From Micrasema longulum (lineage: Eukaryota; Arthropoda; Insecta; Trichoptera; Brachycentridae): a stretch of DNA of 64,000 bases. The stretch spans positions 1 through 64,000 of the forward strand of contig JAGVSM010000918.1 of the NCBI GenBank assembly GCA_022494885.1, in the 5' to 3' direction. Below the pieces are notes generated by a model. The model did not search any database. It saw only the letters and a list, made by a program, of their open reading frames with translations, and had not been told where the DNA came from. Shown in pieces: positions 43,650 to 54,678 of the stretch. A program made the position numbers and the translations under genes. Position 1 is the stretch's first letter, and every line of letters begins with the position of its first letter.

Positions 43650-43880
43650 ATCCACATCCCGTGGTGCATAGGAAACTGCAATGGTACTCTAATTGCAGCA
43701 TATTTGGATTTTTATCTCGGTTTTCTCTTTTACTGGGACAGTGAAATATTGCAGTCTTAAAACACATTTAAAACATATATTTTATGACGCTGCACCCTTG
43801 CCAGGAATCCAACTTAAAACCTTTAGCATGGTTTTCGTTATTTTAAAAATGAACTCAAGCGGCGAACACTGCAGCCAGTA
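43650..43880 (-). repeat. SINE-3 copy
   Basis: On +, 'cccgtggtgcataggaaact', 'tactgggacagtgaaatatt' and 'cttgccaggaatccaactta' match, in inverse, the tail and B-box region of the best copy. Confidence 0.7.
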
Positions 43881-43884
43881 AAAT

Positions 43885-44035
43885 CCCATCTGGACAACGA
43901 CCGAATGGAAGACCACCGAAAATATGGAGGAACAGTTGGACCTCATCATCTCAGAAGATTAACCAGTTTTCTGTCACACAGATCATAGGATCTCTTAAAA
44001 GATGAAGAACAAGCAGAATACGGCTTAAATTTTCG
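43885..44035 (+). pseudogene. LINE C-terminal fragment (weak)
   Basis: One frame gives 'GQRPNGRPPKIWRNSWTSSS'. GRPPK-WR is a common LINE ORF2 C-terminal motif. Too short to classify. Confidence 0.4.
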
Positions 44036-45085
44036 GATTAAATAGTGACCAAGAGAAGTAATTTGCTGATGAATGTCGATAAATCGAATGTGATGGTTTT
44101 TGAAAGAAATGAAAGTATGACTTAATGTGAAACCACTGTGAATGGAGTTATACTAAAACAAGTACAGGAATTTGTGTATCTGGGAATTATGTTTACTAGG
44201 AATGGAATGACTGAGAAAGATATTGAAAGGATAAGGAAAGGAAAGGATGAATGACCAGAATCTTATGCGGATTGCGAAGGTTAAAGATCTAGGCATCACT
44301 ATTATGAGTTCCCTGACATTTCATGATCAGATCGAAACAGTTTGTAGTAGTTCATTGAAAATGTTAGGATTCGTCTCGCGTACTGCTAGGGTTTTTGGTA
44401 GGACACGAGTACTGAGAATTCTTTATAACTAGTTGGTGCGAAGTAGACTCGAGAGTGGCTCGATGATTTGGGGACCGTGTGAGTTGAAGTACTCTCTTAT
44501 GGTGGAGAGGGTTCAGAAGAAATTTCTTCGGTTTCTCTACATGAGGGAGTGTGGATATTATCTGTGGCTTTAACCCACTGAGTTCCTCCAGGGTATGCTT
44601 GGTTACAGCAGTTTGAAGACTAGAAGGAATGTGTATTTAACAACGCACTTCTTTCGATTGTTGCGCGGTATTATTGACAACCCTGAAATTATGCGGAGCA
44701 TTAGCTTTTATGTTTCTGATAATTACCTTAGACAGCGTCAGCATAGACTGTTTCACATTCCAATATACAGGACCAACCTGCCAATGGTTATGCCTGTTGG
44801 AAGGGCTATCTCTATGTTGAACAATATCACTTTGGACATTGACATTTTTCACGTCTCTGAGGGAGTTTTTCGTTACAAGATTCTCTTACTTTTTTAACAT
44901 ATTATTCTTTGGATATTATGTTCACTAATGTGTTTTTTAAAAATATATACCTAATTCTACCTAATTATTTTTATTATTTCTATATGTATGAATTAAGATA
45001 TTCCATTTTGTAATGTATTTATATATGAATAAATAAATAAATGATAAAGAAAGGTATGTGCAGGGAACAGAGTGAACGTATCTAT
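44036..45085 (+). pseudogene. RTE-like LINE fragment, split by a Jockey-like insertion
   Basis: 44040-44230 reads LLMNVDKSNVMVFERNESMT, then VQEFVYLGIMFTRNGMTEKDIER, matching 20230-20060 of the main copy. After the Jockey insertion the match resumes at 45055 ('gtgcagggaacagagtgaac' equals SAGNRVN). Stops and shifts are present. Confidence 0.85.
44242..45042 (+). pseudogene. Jockey-like family J, 5'-truncated insertion
   Basis: Frames read 'RIAKVKDLGITIMSSLTFHD', LKMLGFVSRTARVF, 'SRLESGSMIWGPCELKYSLM' VERVQKKFLRFLYMRE, then 'LGYSSLKTRRNVYLTTHFFR' ... PMVMPVGRAISMLNNIT. It ends with a UTR and an AATAAATAAATAAA tail. It is flanked by 'gataaggaaagg' (44230-44241) and 'gataaagaaagg' (45043-45054), a 12-bp target duplication with one difference. 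Frame breaks near 44430 and 44575. Confidence 0.88.
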
Positions 45086-45089
45086 ACTC

Positions 45090-45170
45090 GATTTTTGTCT
45101 TCACCTAAGAGTAGCTAGAGAGCCAAAAACACTCGTTTGCAATTCTGATTTTATTTCAGTTTCAGTGTCG
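45090..45170 (-). repeat. SINE-3 5' block
   Basis: On -, 'agaattgcaaacgagtgttt' followed by 'ttggctctctagctactctt', resembling the 5' block 'gaatcttggacgagtgtttt...' of SINE-3. Confidence 0.5.
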
Positions 45171-45184
45171 GAATAGGGCATGTA

Positions 45185-45830
45185 TTTATTTTATTTTATT
45201 TTGACAGATCTGCCTTTTACAAACATTAATAATACTAAAATATTTGGATTAACATATATATATATATATATTTAAAACATAAATTTCCGTATAACCAAGA
45301 TTTATAAAAAAAAAATTAAACCTAAAAATTATACAAGATTTATATTTAAAAAAATTAACCTAAAAATTATACAGCATATTCCTTAGAAAGTTTTAATAAT
45401 AAAACATTCTATAGAAATACATCAAGAAAATCATAAGTACTGTTTAATACAGCTGGGCAAAGGTAACTAAACATTGTATATATTAGGAAATGTATAAATA
45501 AATAAATATAATTACCATTTACCATCTTTGAAAAAGTTCAAAAGGTTTGTTTTATAGGAACAATACCCTACAAAAAATATATCCGATGCGTGGGAATAAC
45601 TATTGCCGAGTTCATGAAGTCTGTTCAATACGGCATTACAAGTATAAACTGTCCGTGAATTGTTGCTACAAAGCGGTGGTACCTGTCTAGTCATTCTTGC
45701 AGGCACCCTGAAGTTGATGGGAGATAATAGTTCAGGGCAATCCCATAGTAAATTTACAATTTTGTATAAATTTAAATGGTCTTTAATTTTTCTTCTATCG
45801 TTAAGTTTTAACAAATTTAATGTTTTAAGT
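45185..45830 (-). pseudogene. LINE relic, ORF2 C-terminus and 3' UTR
   Basis: A 100-codon frame on - (45814-45512) reads 'LYKIVNLLWDCPELLSPINF', RVPARMTRQVPP, 'CNAVLNRLHELGNSYSHASD' IF. The 3' UTR runs to 45185 with ATTTT repeats and 'gacagatctgccttttacaa'. Shares the domain with 5285-5640 and 6903-7134. 5'-truncated. Confidence 0.8.
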
Positions 45831-46074
45831 GAAAAATAGTAATTTAAAAATTCATGACTGATTCTAAGTTTGAAATTTATGTACCGTAAGAATTTTTTTG
45901 GACTCTTTCAAGAGAATTGAGAATTGTCAAAAGAGAGTAAATAATATAATTTATTTGCGAAACATGAAAGGTAAACAAAATGGGAGCTAGTACGAAGTTG
46001 CAAGGATGTAACCCTAGCAATTTCACTAGTTGCAAAAATGTATTATTGACTAGTGTATACCTCTCTATTATCAC

Positions 46075-46165
46075 CCTCTCCCTCATTCATTCACACACGC
46101 AAATGCACACTCTTTCTCATTCATTCAAACATACACACATTCACATACACACACACGAATCACGT
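46075..46165 (+). repeat. CA/TTCA-rich low-complexity tract
   Basis: Runs of cacacac, cattcattca and 'acatacacacattcacatac'. Frames through it are artefacts. Confidence 0.8.
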
Positions 46166-46224
46166 CTCATGAATTACGTCACACACATACAATTACGTCA
46201 ACTATTTTTCTTATGTGTATTATT

Positions 46225-46307
46225 AGATTTACAGTGGATTTTTTTAATTGGCTCTAGTATTGTTAATATATTTCTACTTATTTTTTTATATAATAGCTGT
46301 AAAAATC
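46225..46307 (+). repeat. Dispersed repeat shared with 13205-13285
   Basis: See 13205-13285. Confidence 0.6.
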
Positions 46308-46309
46308 CC

Positions 46310-47685
46310 AAATAAACTAAAATAAAGTAAAACCATAAGTATATAATAATAAGAATATGAAATAAGAAATGGAAAAAAAGAAATTACATAAAAACACGTA
46401 ATGCCATAAAATATGGTACCATTAAAAAAAAGGAACTTGAAATTTTCTCTGAGGCATAATTAAATAGAGATGATGCATCATTGAACGAATGATTGAAATT
46501 ATGTTCCGAAAAATGAGGGTTGTCGCCTGGAATCTAACTAATTTAATTTGAACAAAACGCGAAGTAGTATAAAAAAGACTAACTGTCTATGCCAGTTTAC
46601 TATGCATTCAAAGATGTATGTCACGCCTTTTGACGCTGCTCCACGTTTACTGACTACAAGTTAGGTTACGGAACTTAGGTTGAATGGAACATAAGACGGG
46701 TGCTTAGTTCTGCATCTTGTGTATGCATATAATATATATCAATGAACCATATAGATATTTTTTCTTTTCCATTTATTAGGGTCTTTTACTAAAATAAGAT
46801 AACAAGACTAGGACCAGTTAGATAAGAAGCATATAAACAACAAAAACACAAAGAACAAATAATAATAATAAAATGTAGACAAACATAAAAAAATAAGAAT
46901 ACACAAAAATGACGTAAAATTAATTTAGAGAGCTAACAATCTTAATTAAAAAATCTAGCTTTAAATCAACCACAGACTAAAAAAATATTTAGAAAATTAA
47001 AATAAATTTAATAAATAACAAAAAAATATGACATTTCACTCAAAAAACTGTCTTTCATCCATACATGGCAGTAAAATACAATTTCCACGAAAACAAATGA
47101 AAAATAATTTGTTGATATTATTTTAATCATTTAAAAAGTATAATTTCATTCCATAAACATTTCTTGTTCATTCTGTCATCTTAAATTCTAAAGGTATCCA
47201 TTAAATTACTTAGAAAATAATATAAACTCCGCAAAAACACTTGAAAACGTAGCCCCCGGACACAAACCTCAATCAAAAAGTAATTAAAACCTGTAATTAT
47301 TTGCTTTTATTTCCTTCCATTTCTAAAACCACTGCAAACGACTTGTTTTTAGATTTAAAATAGGTGCGCAGAACCATGGCTTTAAAATTTTAGAAAAGAA
47401 GATCTCAATTCTCATTTCTTTTTGACGTGAAACCATATAAAATAATTATTTTCATATGACCGCATAAATAAAATACAACAATATCATTCAACACGCTTAA
47501 CCTTATTTGCACTAGAATAATTTAATATTAGTAGGTAAAACCTTTTTTTAAAATTTTTTTTTTCTGAAAACAAAAAAAAAACAAAGTTAAGGTACAAATT
47601 ACAAAGATCAGAATTAAAAACACGGTTTTTCCATAGTAAAAGAACTGTTTCAACCCTTAATTGCATGGTGTATCGTATTTAATAC
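46310..47685. other. Unassigned AT-rich DNA
   Basis: No gene or repeat family recognised over about 1.4 kb. Confidence 0.3.
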
Positions 47686-47919
47686 ATACAGTCAACCCCC
47701 CTATAAAGTTGAGATACGTACCATGTTATCGGAGGGAATGTTATAGGGGGGACTTGACTCGCGCCGGATGGCGTAATCATTCCGAAACTTTCGGGCAAGG
47801 TGCTTCAACGAGACTGTTTAACTTTTTTTGTGTAAATAAGTATTGTCTACATCAAGAGATAATGCGTATGACATCTACCGCGTGAACGTTGGGCCTGGTC
47901 CAAATGCCTCAGTGTAATT

Positions 47920-48160
47920 TTATTTTATTTCATTGGAAAGTCTACATACATTTATACATTTATAAGATACAATTATACAATAAATACATATCATTAAGTC
48001 CAATTAGAAGCTTCCACATAATATTGTTATTGTAAATGTTGTCACATAAAAATTAAACATAACATAAAATAACTTATCATACAAATCTTATAATATTACT
48101 AGAAATTTAAATGTAAATGTAATACATATAATTTAAAATATATCTACTTTTGAATATTGG
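47920..48160 (-). repeat. LINE 3'-end fragment
   Basis: ATTTT-rich terminus followed by 'cattggaaagtctacataca', in the style of the other LINE 3' ends. No ORF2 remnant attached. Confidence 0.35.
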
Positions 48161-48320
48161 TCACACAGTTGCACATTATTATATATAATACAAATATAGC
48201 TGACCATACAGTGAACATTTGTAATGTGCCCACATACAGAACTGCACATAGCCTGCATAATATAGGCTGCGGATTTAAGGCGCAACATAATAACTTGAAT
48301 TATTTTTGGAAATTTCTAAT

Positions 48321-48385
48321 ATATTAATATTAATAACATATCTTTAATTTTTGAAAAGTTAAAGATATGTTATTAATATTAATAC
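48321..48385. repeat. Near-perfect hairpin, 26-bp arms
   Basis: 'ttaataacatatctttaa' / 'ttaaagatatgttattaa' and flanks, loop 'tttttgaaaag'. Confidence 0.85.
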
Positions 48386-49099
48386 AATTTTATTTCTGAT
48401 TACACATATTGCAGGTTCTATTAACAAACGAATTTTGAAAAGATTAAGTGAAACATTCAGAAATTTTAAAAAGAGATTGGTTTCTGGTTTGCGTTACTGA
48501 GACTCTAAAATTAATAAGTGATATATAAAGTAAACAGTACGTATTTACCTTACGTATTTGAAAGAGAGTAAGGTCGACCACACCCCAAAACCGTCATAGT
48601 TCAGCCCTAGGATCATAATAAGGCAGTTGACTTTTTCTTCGCAAAAAATATGCATTATTTTAGATCACAGTTTACCACTTATAGAAGTTGGTACATAGTT
48701 GGTGCTAGTTAGCACTAATAATAATAATAGCTCGCTCGTCAAATAAAGTGATTGGAACGAAATATTTTTCAAACAATGGCACACACTGTTAATAAATTAT
48801 AGAACACATTTTTATATGTAAAGTTTTGATTAAAAACAAGTGTATATTGATTTACTTAATCATAATTAATTCCAAGTAGAACGTTTAACCTTACTGTATT
48901 ATGTGAATATCCCTGAGACAGAGCAGCAATTTGCCGATGAGTCATCAACATTAGTTCTGCTGAACGTGTCTATCAAGGTCAAGGGACACGGACCTACTAC
49001 GTTATACGGGGGACCACCGTTATAGGGGAAAACTACCGCAAAACGTTATAGGAAAAAATCTCATACGAGTGTACGTTATAGGGAGGTCATTGTCACAAT

Positions 49100-49335
49100 T
49101 ATGTTTTGCAAAATATAAAAATACGACACGGATGGCTGAGTCATATACGGTTGTCTTCCGAGAGCCACGCTTGCCTACTTTACAAGGCATCAAGCTCTCC
49201 ACGTCCTGGACGTCCACTGCTGACTATTCGACGGCAGTTTATGTCAGAACTACGGATCGCAAACCTTACTTGGGAGGACGCAAGGGAGCTTGCAGCCGAT
49301 AGAGACGCATAGAGACTCTTTGTGGACATCAACTA
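49100..49335 (+). pseudogene. LINE ORF2 C-terminus with GAT tail
   Basis: Frames give 'SSPRPGRPLLTIRRQFMSEL' then RIANLTWEDARELAADRDA and FVDIN-stop. GRP-LR(W)...L-W-(E)-A-(E)LA-DR--WR is the end of several LINE ORF2s. Followed by 'gattatgatgatgatcaaat', a short GAT tail. Confidence 0.75.
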
Positions 49336-49639
49336 GGGAGCGGATATGGGATTATGATGATGATCAAATGTAGTAAAATTACTTTCTCGCTTTTTATTAA
49401 TAAACGTATTTAAGATAAGTACAGTTTTTCATACCTAATATTTTCACTAGTGTAACCATTGCATAGTGTAGAATATTTGATAAATCCCTATTTTTAAAAA
49501 ATATTTTCCATCTAGGATTAAAAAAACAAAAAAATTCAACCATTTTTAGCCTGTGAAATATAATTTTTGGCAAAAAAACTCCCAAAAAATATATCATGCA
49601 ATGACGGGTTAAATTAAGAAGACATACCACCACAAATAA

Positions 49640-49850
49640 ATATTGCAGTGTAGAACCACCTTTGAAACCAATTCTTTACATCGACCTGCTAGGAGTCGAA
49701 CCCAGGACCTCAAGCATGGTAGGCGAACGTGCCAACCGCTACAATACGAAATATCTTCACTTAATTTGCTTTTTTAGGGTTTTTGCTCGATTGTTGCCAT
49801 CGAGTCCAAAATACTCGTCCAGGTTTCTGATATTATTTATCCGCTAAGAG
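49640..49850 (-). repeat. SINE-3 copy
   Basis: On -: 'aatcagaaacctggacgagt', 'cgatggcaacaatcgagcaa', a tRNA-like stretch with 'gcggttggcacgttcgccta' (A-box) and 'gggttcgactcctagcaggt' (B-box). The tail is absent. Confidence 0.75.
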
Positions 49851-49859
49851 ACTGAGAAT

Positions 49860-51180
49860 ACTGTATTATAAATAACGTTTGTTCATAAGGTTATTGTAAT
49901 TTCGAAATTAGATAAATATCAATGAAAATGGCCACAATAATTAAAATATTTGAGTAAATCATAAGAAGGCAAAGATTCCTTTTTTATATAAAAAAAATAT
50001 AAATATATATATAAGCGTGTTTATGATTTACCCAAATATTTCAATTTAAGGGCCATTTTCAACAAGTTAATAACTCACTATTAAAAAATAAAGGTGAAAA
50101 TGCTAACGTCTTCCAAACAGATATACATTTTAAATTATTATTATTTTATTTATTTATTCATTCATTCAATTACTCATTCATTCGAATGAATGACTACATT
50201 CGAACTTTCATTAATTATTTTTATTCGAATGAATCATCTCCAGATACCTCAGACCTCTGATCCGTGAGTTCGCAACACCAGTTACGGGACCACAACCCGA
50301 CATTATTATAAGTAAGATTCCAAAACAGACGGTTTTTGGTTTATTTTGCTTAAATTAATAAATAAACTAATTTCACGTGAATTGTATTCTGTATATCTTC
50401 CGTGCGCGGAAAAAGAATCTTGAGTAAAAAAGTAAATTCTCCAGGAGAGCCAATCAAAGTTTTGAGTGTGCCTTAAAATCGAGAAAACAGCTCATATCAT
50501 AAGGATTAAACTGTTTTTAGTATTTTTTGTTTTAAATAGTTCGAAAATTATCTTTAGCATTTTGGGTTTGTAAATTTTGCATATAATATTATTTTTACCA
50601 TTTTATGACTTAAGCCCCCTTTCCCGCGCACGGAAGATATACAAAATAAATTTAAAAGTGCAAAAAAAAATTATTGTATCACATACCAAAATAAATTACG
50701 TGATAAAATAATTTATAAATGTACGTTTTTCTCGTTACTTTCAATATGAATATTTTTTGAGGTCGCTCATAACAAAAGTCAACGGAATTCGTGAAAGTGT
50801 AGAATTAAACTGTTTTTCTTGAAAACGTCACGCTACAGGTAAATTACTAATGAGGGATACAGGGGTGCTTCGTCTGGGCTCAAAGAGCCCTTATCTCGAG
50901 TCCCCTCTAATAAACAAAGCAAGAGACTTCTCGTCACGCGACAAAAAGTGCACAATTTTCCAGGAAATAATAACGTTTTCAACTCCAGACTTGATGGCCG
51001 CTTCACTCAAGCGTAAACGGCAATTTCTTTGGTGAAATATTTCATATTTAAGTGAGAGGTTTTGATTAGCATCTAAACGTCTTCTTTGATCGATTTCAAG
51101 AGCTGCGAAATCCCTCTTGATTATTTTATATTTATAATTGTTAAATTAAAACGTACCCTTTGAGAATTGAATTTGATTAG
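49860..51180. other. Unassigned AT-rich DNA
   Basis: Includes an ATTC/GAAT low-complexity palindrome at 50150-50240 and a tRNA-like B-box remnant near 50260-50300. No gene recognised. Confidence 0.35.
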
Positions 51181-51184
51181 AAAT

Positions 51185-51355
51185 TTGCTTTTTCTTCTTG
51201 CGGTACCTTGTCAGGTCCCCATGACGTTGGCGATCACTACAGCGAAAGCATCTAGGTCCTGCGCTACTCTTATATTCCGCAGCCTGGACAATTGTTTACT
51301 GTACGTACTCGCCATAGTGATTTCCTGGGAAAAGATGACCAGAGTGGTTTCCCGT
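51185..51355 (-). pseudogene. LINE C-terminal fragment
   Basis: On -, 'SRLRNIRVAQDLDAFAVVIA' NVMGT-stop, the same end block as RNIRVWTGI...VIANVRDT at 33650-33765. Confidence 0.65.
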
Positions 51356-51359
51356 TGAC

Positions 51360-51740
51360 TTTTCTTTTTTCTGTCGGGGCTACCTTCCCTTAGCTGGTTG
51401 GTTTTGGTACTTAGTACTTAGTACTTAGACTTGAGTACTTTTGAGTACTAAATGAAAAGTTTTATTTGTCTCTTTTAGACAGTTTAAAAAATCGCAATTT
51501 CATTTGGCTTAGAACAGAATGACGCTAAAAGCGCTCACCCACTAACAATTAGTGGACACACATTGTCACCGCGAGAAGTGGAGACGATTTCAGTCTTTCT
51601 AAGGTGAGACTGACTAAAACGTAATACAACCTTTTTTATCAAAATCACTTTAGTATTTGATGAGTTGCCAGAAAATCTTAAAAGGCTAGAAACGTACTCA
51701 AAATTAGAAAATACTAAATTAAAAAAAAACGATAATATAT
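51360..51740. other. Unassigned DNA
   Basis: A small 'acttagtacttagtacttag' tract near 51410. No gene recognised. Confidence 0.3.
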
Positions 51741-51744
51741 TTTG

Positions 51745-52125
51745 AAGGTATAACTTTATCCCGCACACGATGGTGCATATGGCACTTTGTTAGAAAACCA
51801 AATGCAGCTCACCTCGATCATCTGTTAGAAAATGTAAGGAGATTAGTCTTACGCTTCAGTTACCAGTCAAGGGACAGTGGAATATTGCATTGTTAAACCA
51901 AATATTTCACGTCTATCCTACTAGGAATCGAACCCGGGACCTCAACCTGAAAGGCAAATACCTCGAGCACTACACTATGAGGCCGAATTATCCCCACTCG
52001 ATTTCCTTTTTCCGATTTTTTCCTGATATTAGCCATCGAGTCAAAAACACTCGTCCAAGATTCTGATTCTATTCTACACATATAACTATTATTTATCCCC
52101 CTGGGCACGGACAAAAATATCGCAC
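51745..52125 (-). repeat. SINE-3, best full-length copy
   Basis: On -: 5' block 'gtccgtgcccagggggataa', 'gaatcttggacgagtgtttt' 'tgactcgatggctaatatca', 'ggaaaaaggaaatcgagtgg'. Next, at about 51985-51910, the tRNA-like part: 'ggcctcatagtgtagtgctc' (A-box) ... 'gggttcgattcctagtagga' (B-box). Then the tail 'ggtaactgaagcgtaagact', 'gagctgcatttggttttcta' and 'gccatatgcaccatcgtgtg'. The tRNA-like box is preceded by about 130 bp of conserved sequence, unlike ordinary tRNA SINEs. Confidence 0.8.
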
Positions 52126-52195
52126 GTTAAAAACTAAGCGGCTTTTTTTCAAGCGGTTTTAACAAAGGGTTTTCAAAATTTATTATTTTTTGCTA

Positions 52196-52441
52196 ACATA
52201 TTACAACAGAGATGAAGAACATTTAAGAGAAGGTAATATAGAAGTTTAACTTCACAAACATCAACAGATGAAAAAATTGAAGGAATATAGATGTTCAAAT
52301 ATGGGCAGAATGGTGAATGTTACACAGTGTGTAAAGTAACCACTTAAACCAGCCAATGACAGGTCATAAACCCTGTAGATGCCTAGATTTCTATATTACC
52401 TTCTCTTAAATGTTCTTCATCTCTGTTGTAGTATGTTAATA
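52196..52441. mobile_element. MITE-A, complete copy, 45-bp near-perfect TIRs
   Basis: Left 'atattacaacagagatgaag' + 'aacatttaagagaaggtaat' mirrored at 52396-52441. The centre holds 'gggcagaatggtgaatgtta' and 'accagccaatgacaggtcat'. This is the sharpest TIR pair of the family. Confidence 0.88.
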
Positions 52442-52912
52442 TAAACAGCTCCCCAGGAAGTTGAATCCAGTCCTTGTCTACAAAAATTTGGATAAACTCA
52501 AAATATTGTTGATAAATCAACCTGGTCCATGAAGAAGTATAGAAATTGAAAAAATAACATTTTCAGGCGTTGCCCAGCTAGTATGCAGGTGAAATAATTT
52601 AATTAGATGAATCTCACCCGCATAAATAAAGGTTTCAGCTCTTTAACTTCACAAACATCAACAGATGAAAGAATTGAAGGAATATAGACGTTCAAATATG
52701 GGCAGAATGGTGAATGTTACACAGTGGGTAAAGTGGCCACTTAAACCAGCCAATGACAGGTCATAAGCCCTGTAGATGCCTAGACTTCTATATTACCTTC
52801 TCTTAAATGTTCTTCATCTCTGTTGTAATATGTTAATATAAACAGCTCTCCAGGGAGTTGAATCCAGTCCTTGTCTACAAAAATTTGGACAAACTCAAAA
52901 TATTGTTGATAG
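52442..52912 (+). repeat. MITE-A module, partial copy and second module
   Basis: 52445-52510 is the outer module ('gttgaatccagtccttgtct'). 52614-52840 is a second MITE-A right half, and 52845-52912 a second module. About 190 bp are near-identical to the adjoining complete copy, so this looks like a recent tandem duplication. Confidence 0.8.
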
Positions 52913-52919
52913 TATTTAA

Positions 52920-53335
52920 ATGACAATATTATTTTTAAACTTGCTACGCACCATTTTACGAATAATTGATAATCGCGTTAAGATACATGTTGCGTATATT
53001 GTAAATATAGATTTTCCTCGGAACGTATTTAAACACTAATTGACCTATTTCTAAAATAATGAATCAATTTTAATCTAAATTAATTAACGGAAGCAACAAA
53101 GATCAGAACCTTTCTATCGGAGCTTCAGTACTTTGTACCTTTATTGTAGGCATAGAAAGAGTATACAATATGTACCAATAGGGTTCTGAATTATTTTTTA
53201 ACCATCTAGCGCAGCAATAATTATTTGAAAATATTCTAAATTTCACTAATATACACTCAAAAAAATTCGCAGACACCTTACGATTTATATAACAATAAAA
53301 CTTTTTTTTTTAAATCACTTGAATTTTTTTATTTT
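52920..53335. other. Unassigned AT-rich DNA
   Basis: No gene or repeat family recognised. Confidence 0.3.
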
Positions 53336-53340
53336 TTCTA

Positions 53341-53380
53341 TCGACCGGTTTCGAATCTACACAAGCTTCTGTATCAAAGT
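53341..53380 (-). ncRNA. Hammerhead-like motif, decayed
   Basis: On -, 'gatacagaagcttgtgtaga' then TTCGAAACCGGTCGATAG. The 3' half (GAAACCGGTC) is intact but the CTGANGA core is lost. Confidence 0.3.
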
Positions 53381-53418
53381 ATAATTTACAAATGAATCTT
53401 ATTCTATTTTATTTAAAA

Positions 53419-53884
53419 ACAACAACAACAAACCAGCACGCCGTTTCCCCGTAGGGGTAGGCAGAGAGGATAAAACGCCATATCACTCTATCTTGGCATA
53501 CAGACCTCGCATCCTCTACATTCATACATCTTCTCATGCAAGCATATTTAAATGTTTGATGGACTTGATCGTGCCATGTCTTTCTCGTGTTCTGCATCCA
53601 TCAACATTCGCATCGTAGATCCATGTAGCCGTTCTTTCGCTGTCCATTCGCTCTACATGTCCGAACCAACGCAGCACCCCTTTCTTGATTCTGTCGATAA
53701 TGCATGTCTCAGTCTTTTACACTTCACGAATTTCGACATTTGGGCACCTATCATACATAGTTTTACCACACATTCGCCCGAGGGATGGCATTTCAACAGC
53801 ATTCAACCTGCTTTCATCATCATTTTTCCAATTCCATACTTCGCTCCCATACATTAGAGTTGGCACTAGAACTCCGTTTTAACA
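53419..53884 (-). pseudogene. RTE-like LINE copy, truncated
   Basis: Begins with a short CAA array (TTG tail on -) and the same 3' UTR as 19480. The - strand then matches the ORF2 end closely, with a deletion of about 40 bp relative to the main copy near 53545 and a shorter one near 53588. The 5' truncation is at about 53884. Near-identity to 19480-19960 suggests both are young. Confidence 0.9.
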
Positions 53885-54061
53885 GGGTATACTAAATATT
53901 AAACTTAAACACATTTATTTATTTTTATTATTTTTTGTTCTTTTACAATTTATGTGTGACTTTTTAACATTAAAGATAATGCTCCATCACTATAAACCGT
54001 ATCTTTTTCAAGTTATTGTATCATTGTTAAAAGTTTGTTTCTGTAAGATAAATAAATAATT

Positions 54062-54505
54062 GAAATGTTCATTATCTCTGTTGTAATATATTAATAAAAA
54101 TACTTCCCAAGGGGGTTGAATCCAGTTCATTTCTCCAAAAATTTAAAGAAATAAAAAATATTGTTTATAAAACTAGCTGATCTAAGATGAAGAACAACAA
54201 TAAAAAAAATAACAAATTACAACAGGGATGAAGAATACCTTAAATATGGTTATATGAAAGTCTAGGCATTACAGGGCTTATGACCTGTCATTGGCTGGTT
54301 TAAGTCTTTTATCTACGAACATTTGGACAAACTCAAATATTGCAGTTAAAAAGTATTTTTATGTAGGTAAAGTAAAAAGTTAAGTAAACGAGCAGAAATC
54401 TTTACTGTTATGGCCAGCCAATGACAGGTCATAAGTCCTGCAAATATTTTCACTTCTACTATCCTTCTCTAAAATGTTCGTCATTTTTGTTGTAATTTGT
54501 AAAAC
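54062..54505. repeat. MITE-A copies (two, partial)
   Basis: 54070-54170 is the outer module. 54215-54310 is a left arm ('attacaacagggatgaagaa', 'acctgtcattggctggttta'). 54410-54505 is a right arm ('ggccagccaatgacaggtca', 'catttttgttgtaatttg'). Together they form a fold-back interrupted by unrelated DNA at 54330-54405. Confidence 0.7.
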
Positions 54506-54509
54506 TCAA

Positions 54510-54678
54510 GTAAACCTCGCGTGTTTTTGGCATCCTTGATATTGGAAGAGCTAAATGATGGCTAATGGATTCTCCAGGTCCGACGGGTTCCATCAGGAAG
54601 GAGTAGTTAGATCAGTTATCTAATCCGGAAGTATGTGGAAGTTAGCTAGTTCACGGATTACCTCGGGAGTAAAGAAAC
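54510..54678 (+). other. Non-coding stretch upstream of the ORF at 54679
   Basis: GC content is higher than in the flanks ('ctccaggtccgacgggttcc'). It could be a leader of the following ORF. No promoter motif identified. Confidence 0.3.

Larger units (their letters stand above)
47690..49100. mobile_element. Possible pogo/Tigger-like element remnant
   Basis: The left end 'acagtcaacccccctataaa' and the right end (inverted) 'gacaatgacctccctataac' (near 49097-49076) resemble each other and the CAGT-x-CCCCCTATAA termini of Tigger-type transposons. Several further 'cgttatagggg' units lie at 47738-47760 and 49000-49085. No transposase frame between them. Confidence 0.35.

Noticed and set aside
44595..44897. 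Independent host gene of 100 codons
   Set aside because: Three related copies (16.2, 22.3 and 44.6 kb) and the upstream RT motifs show it is a LINE ORF2 C-terminus.
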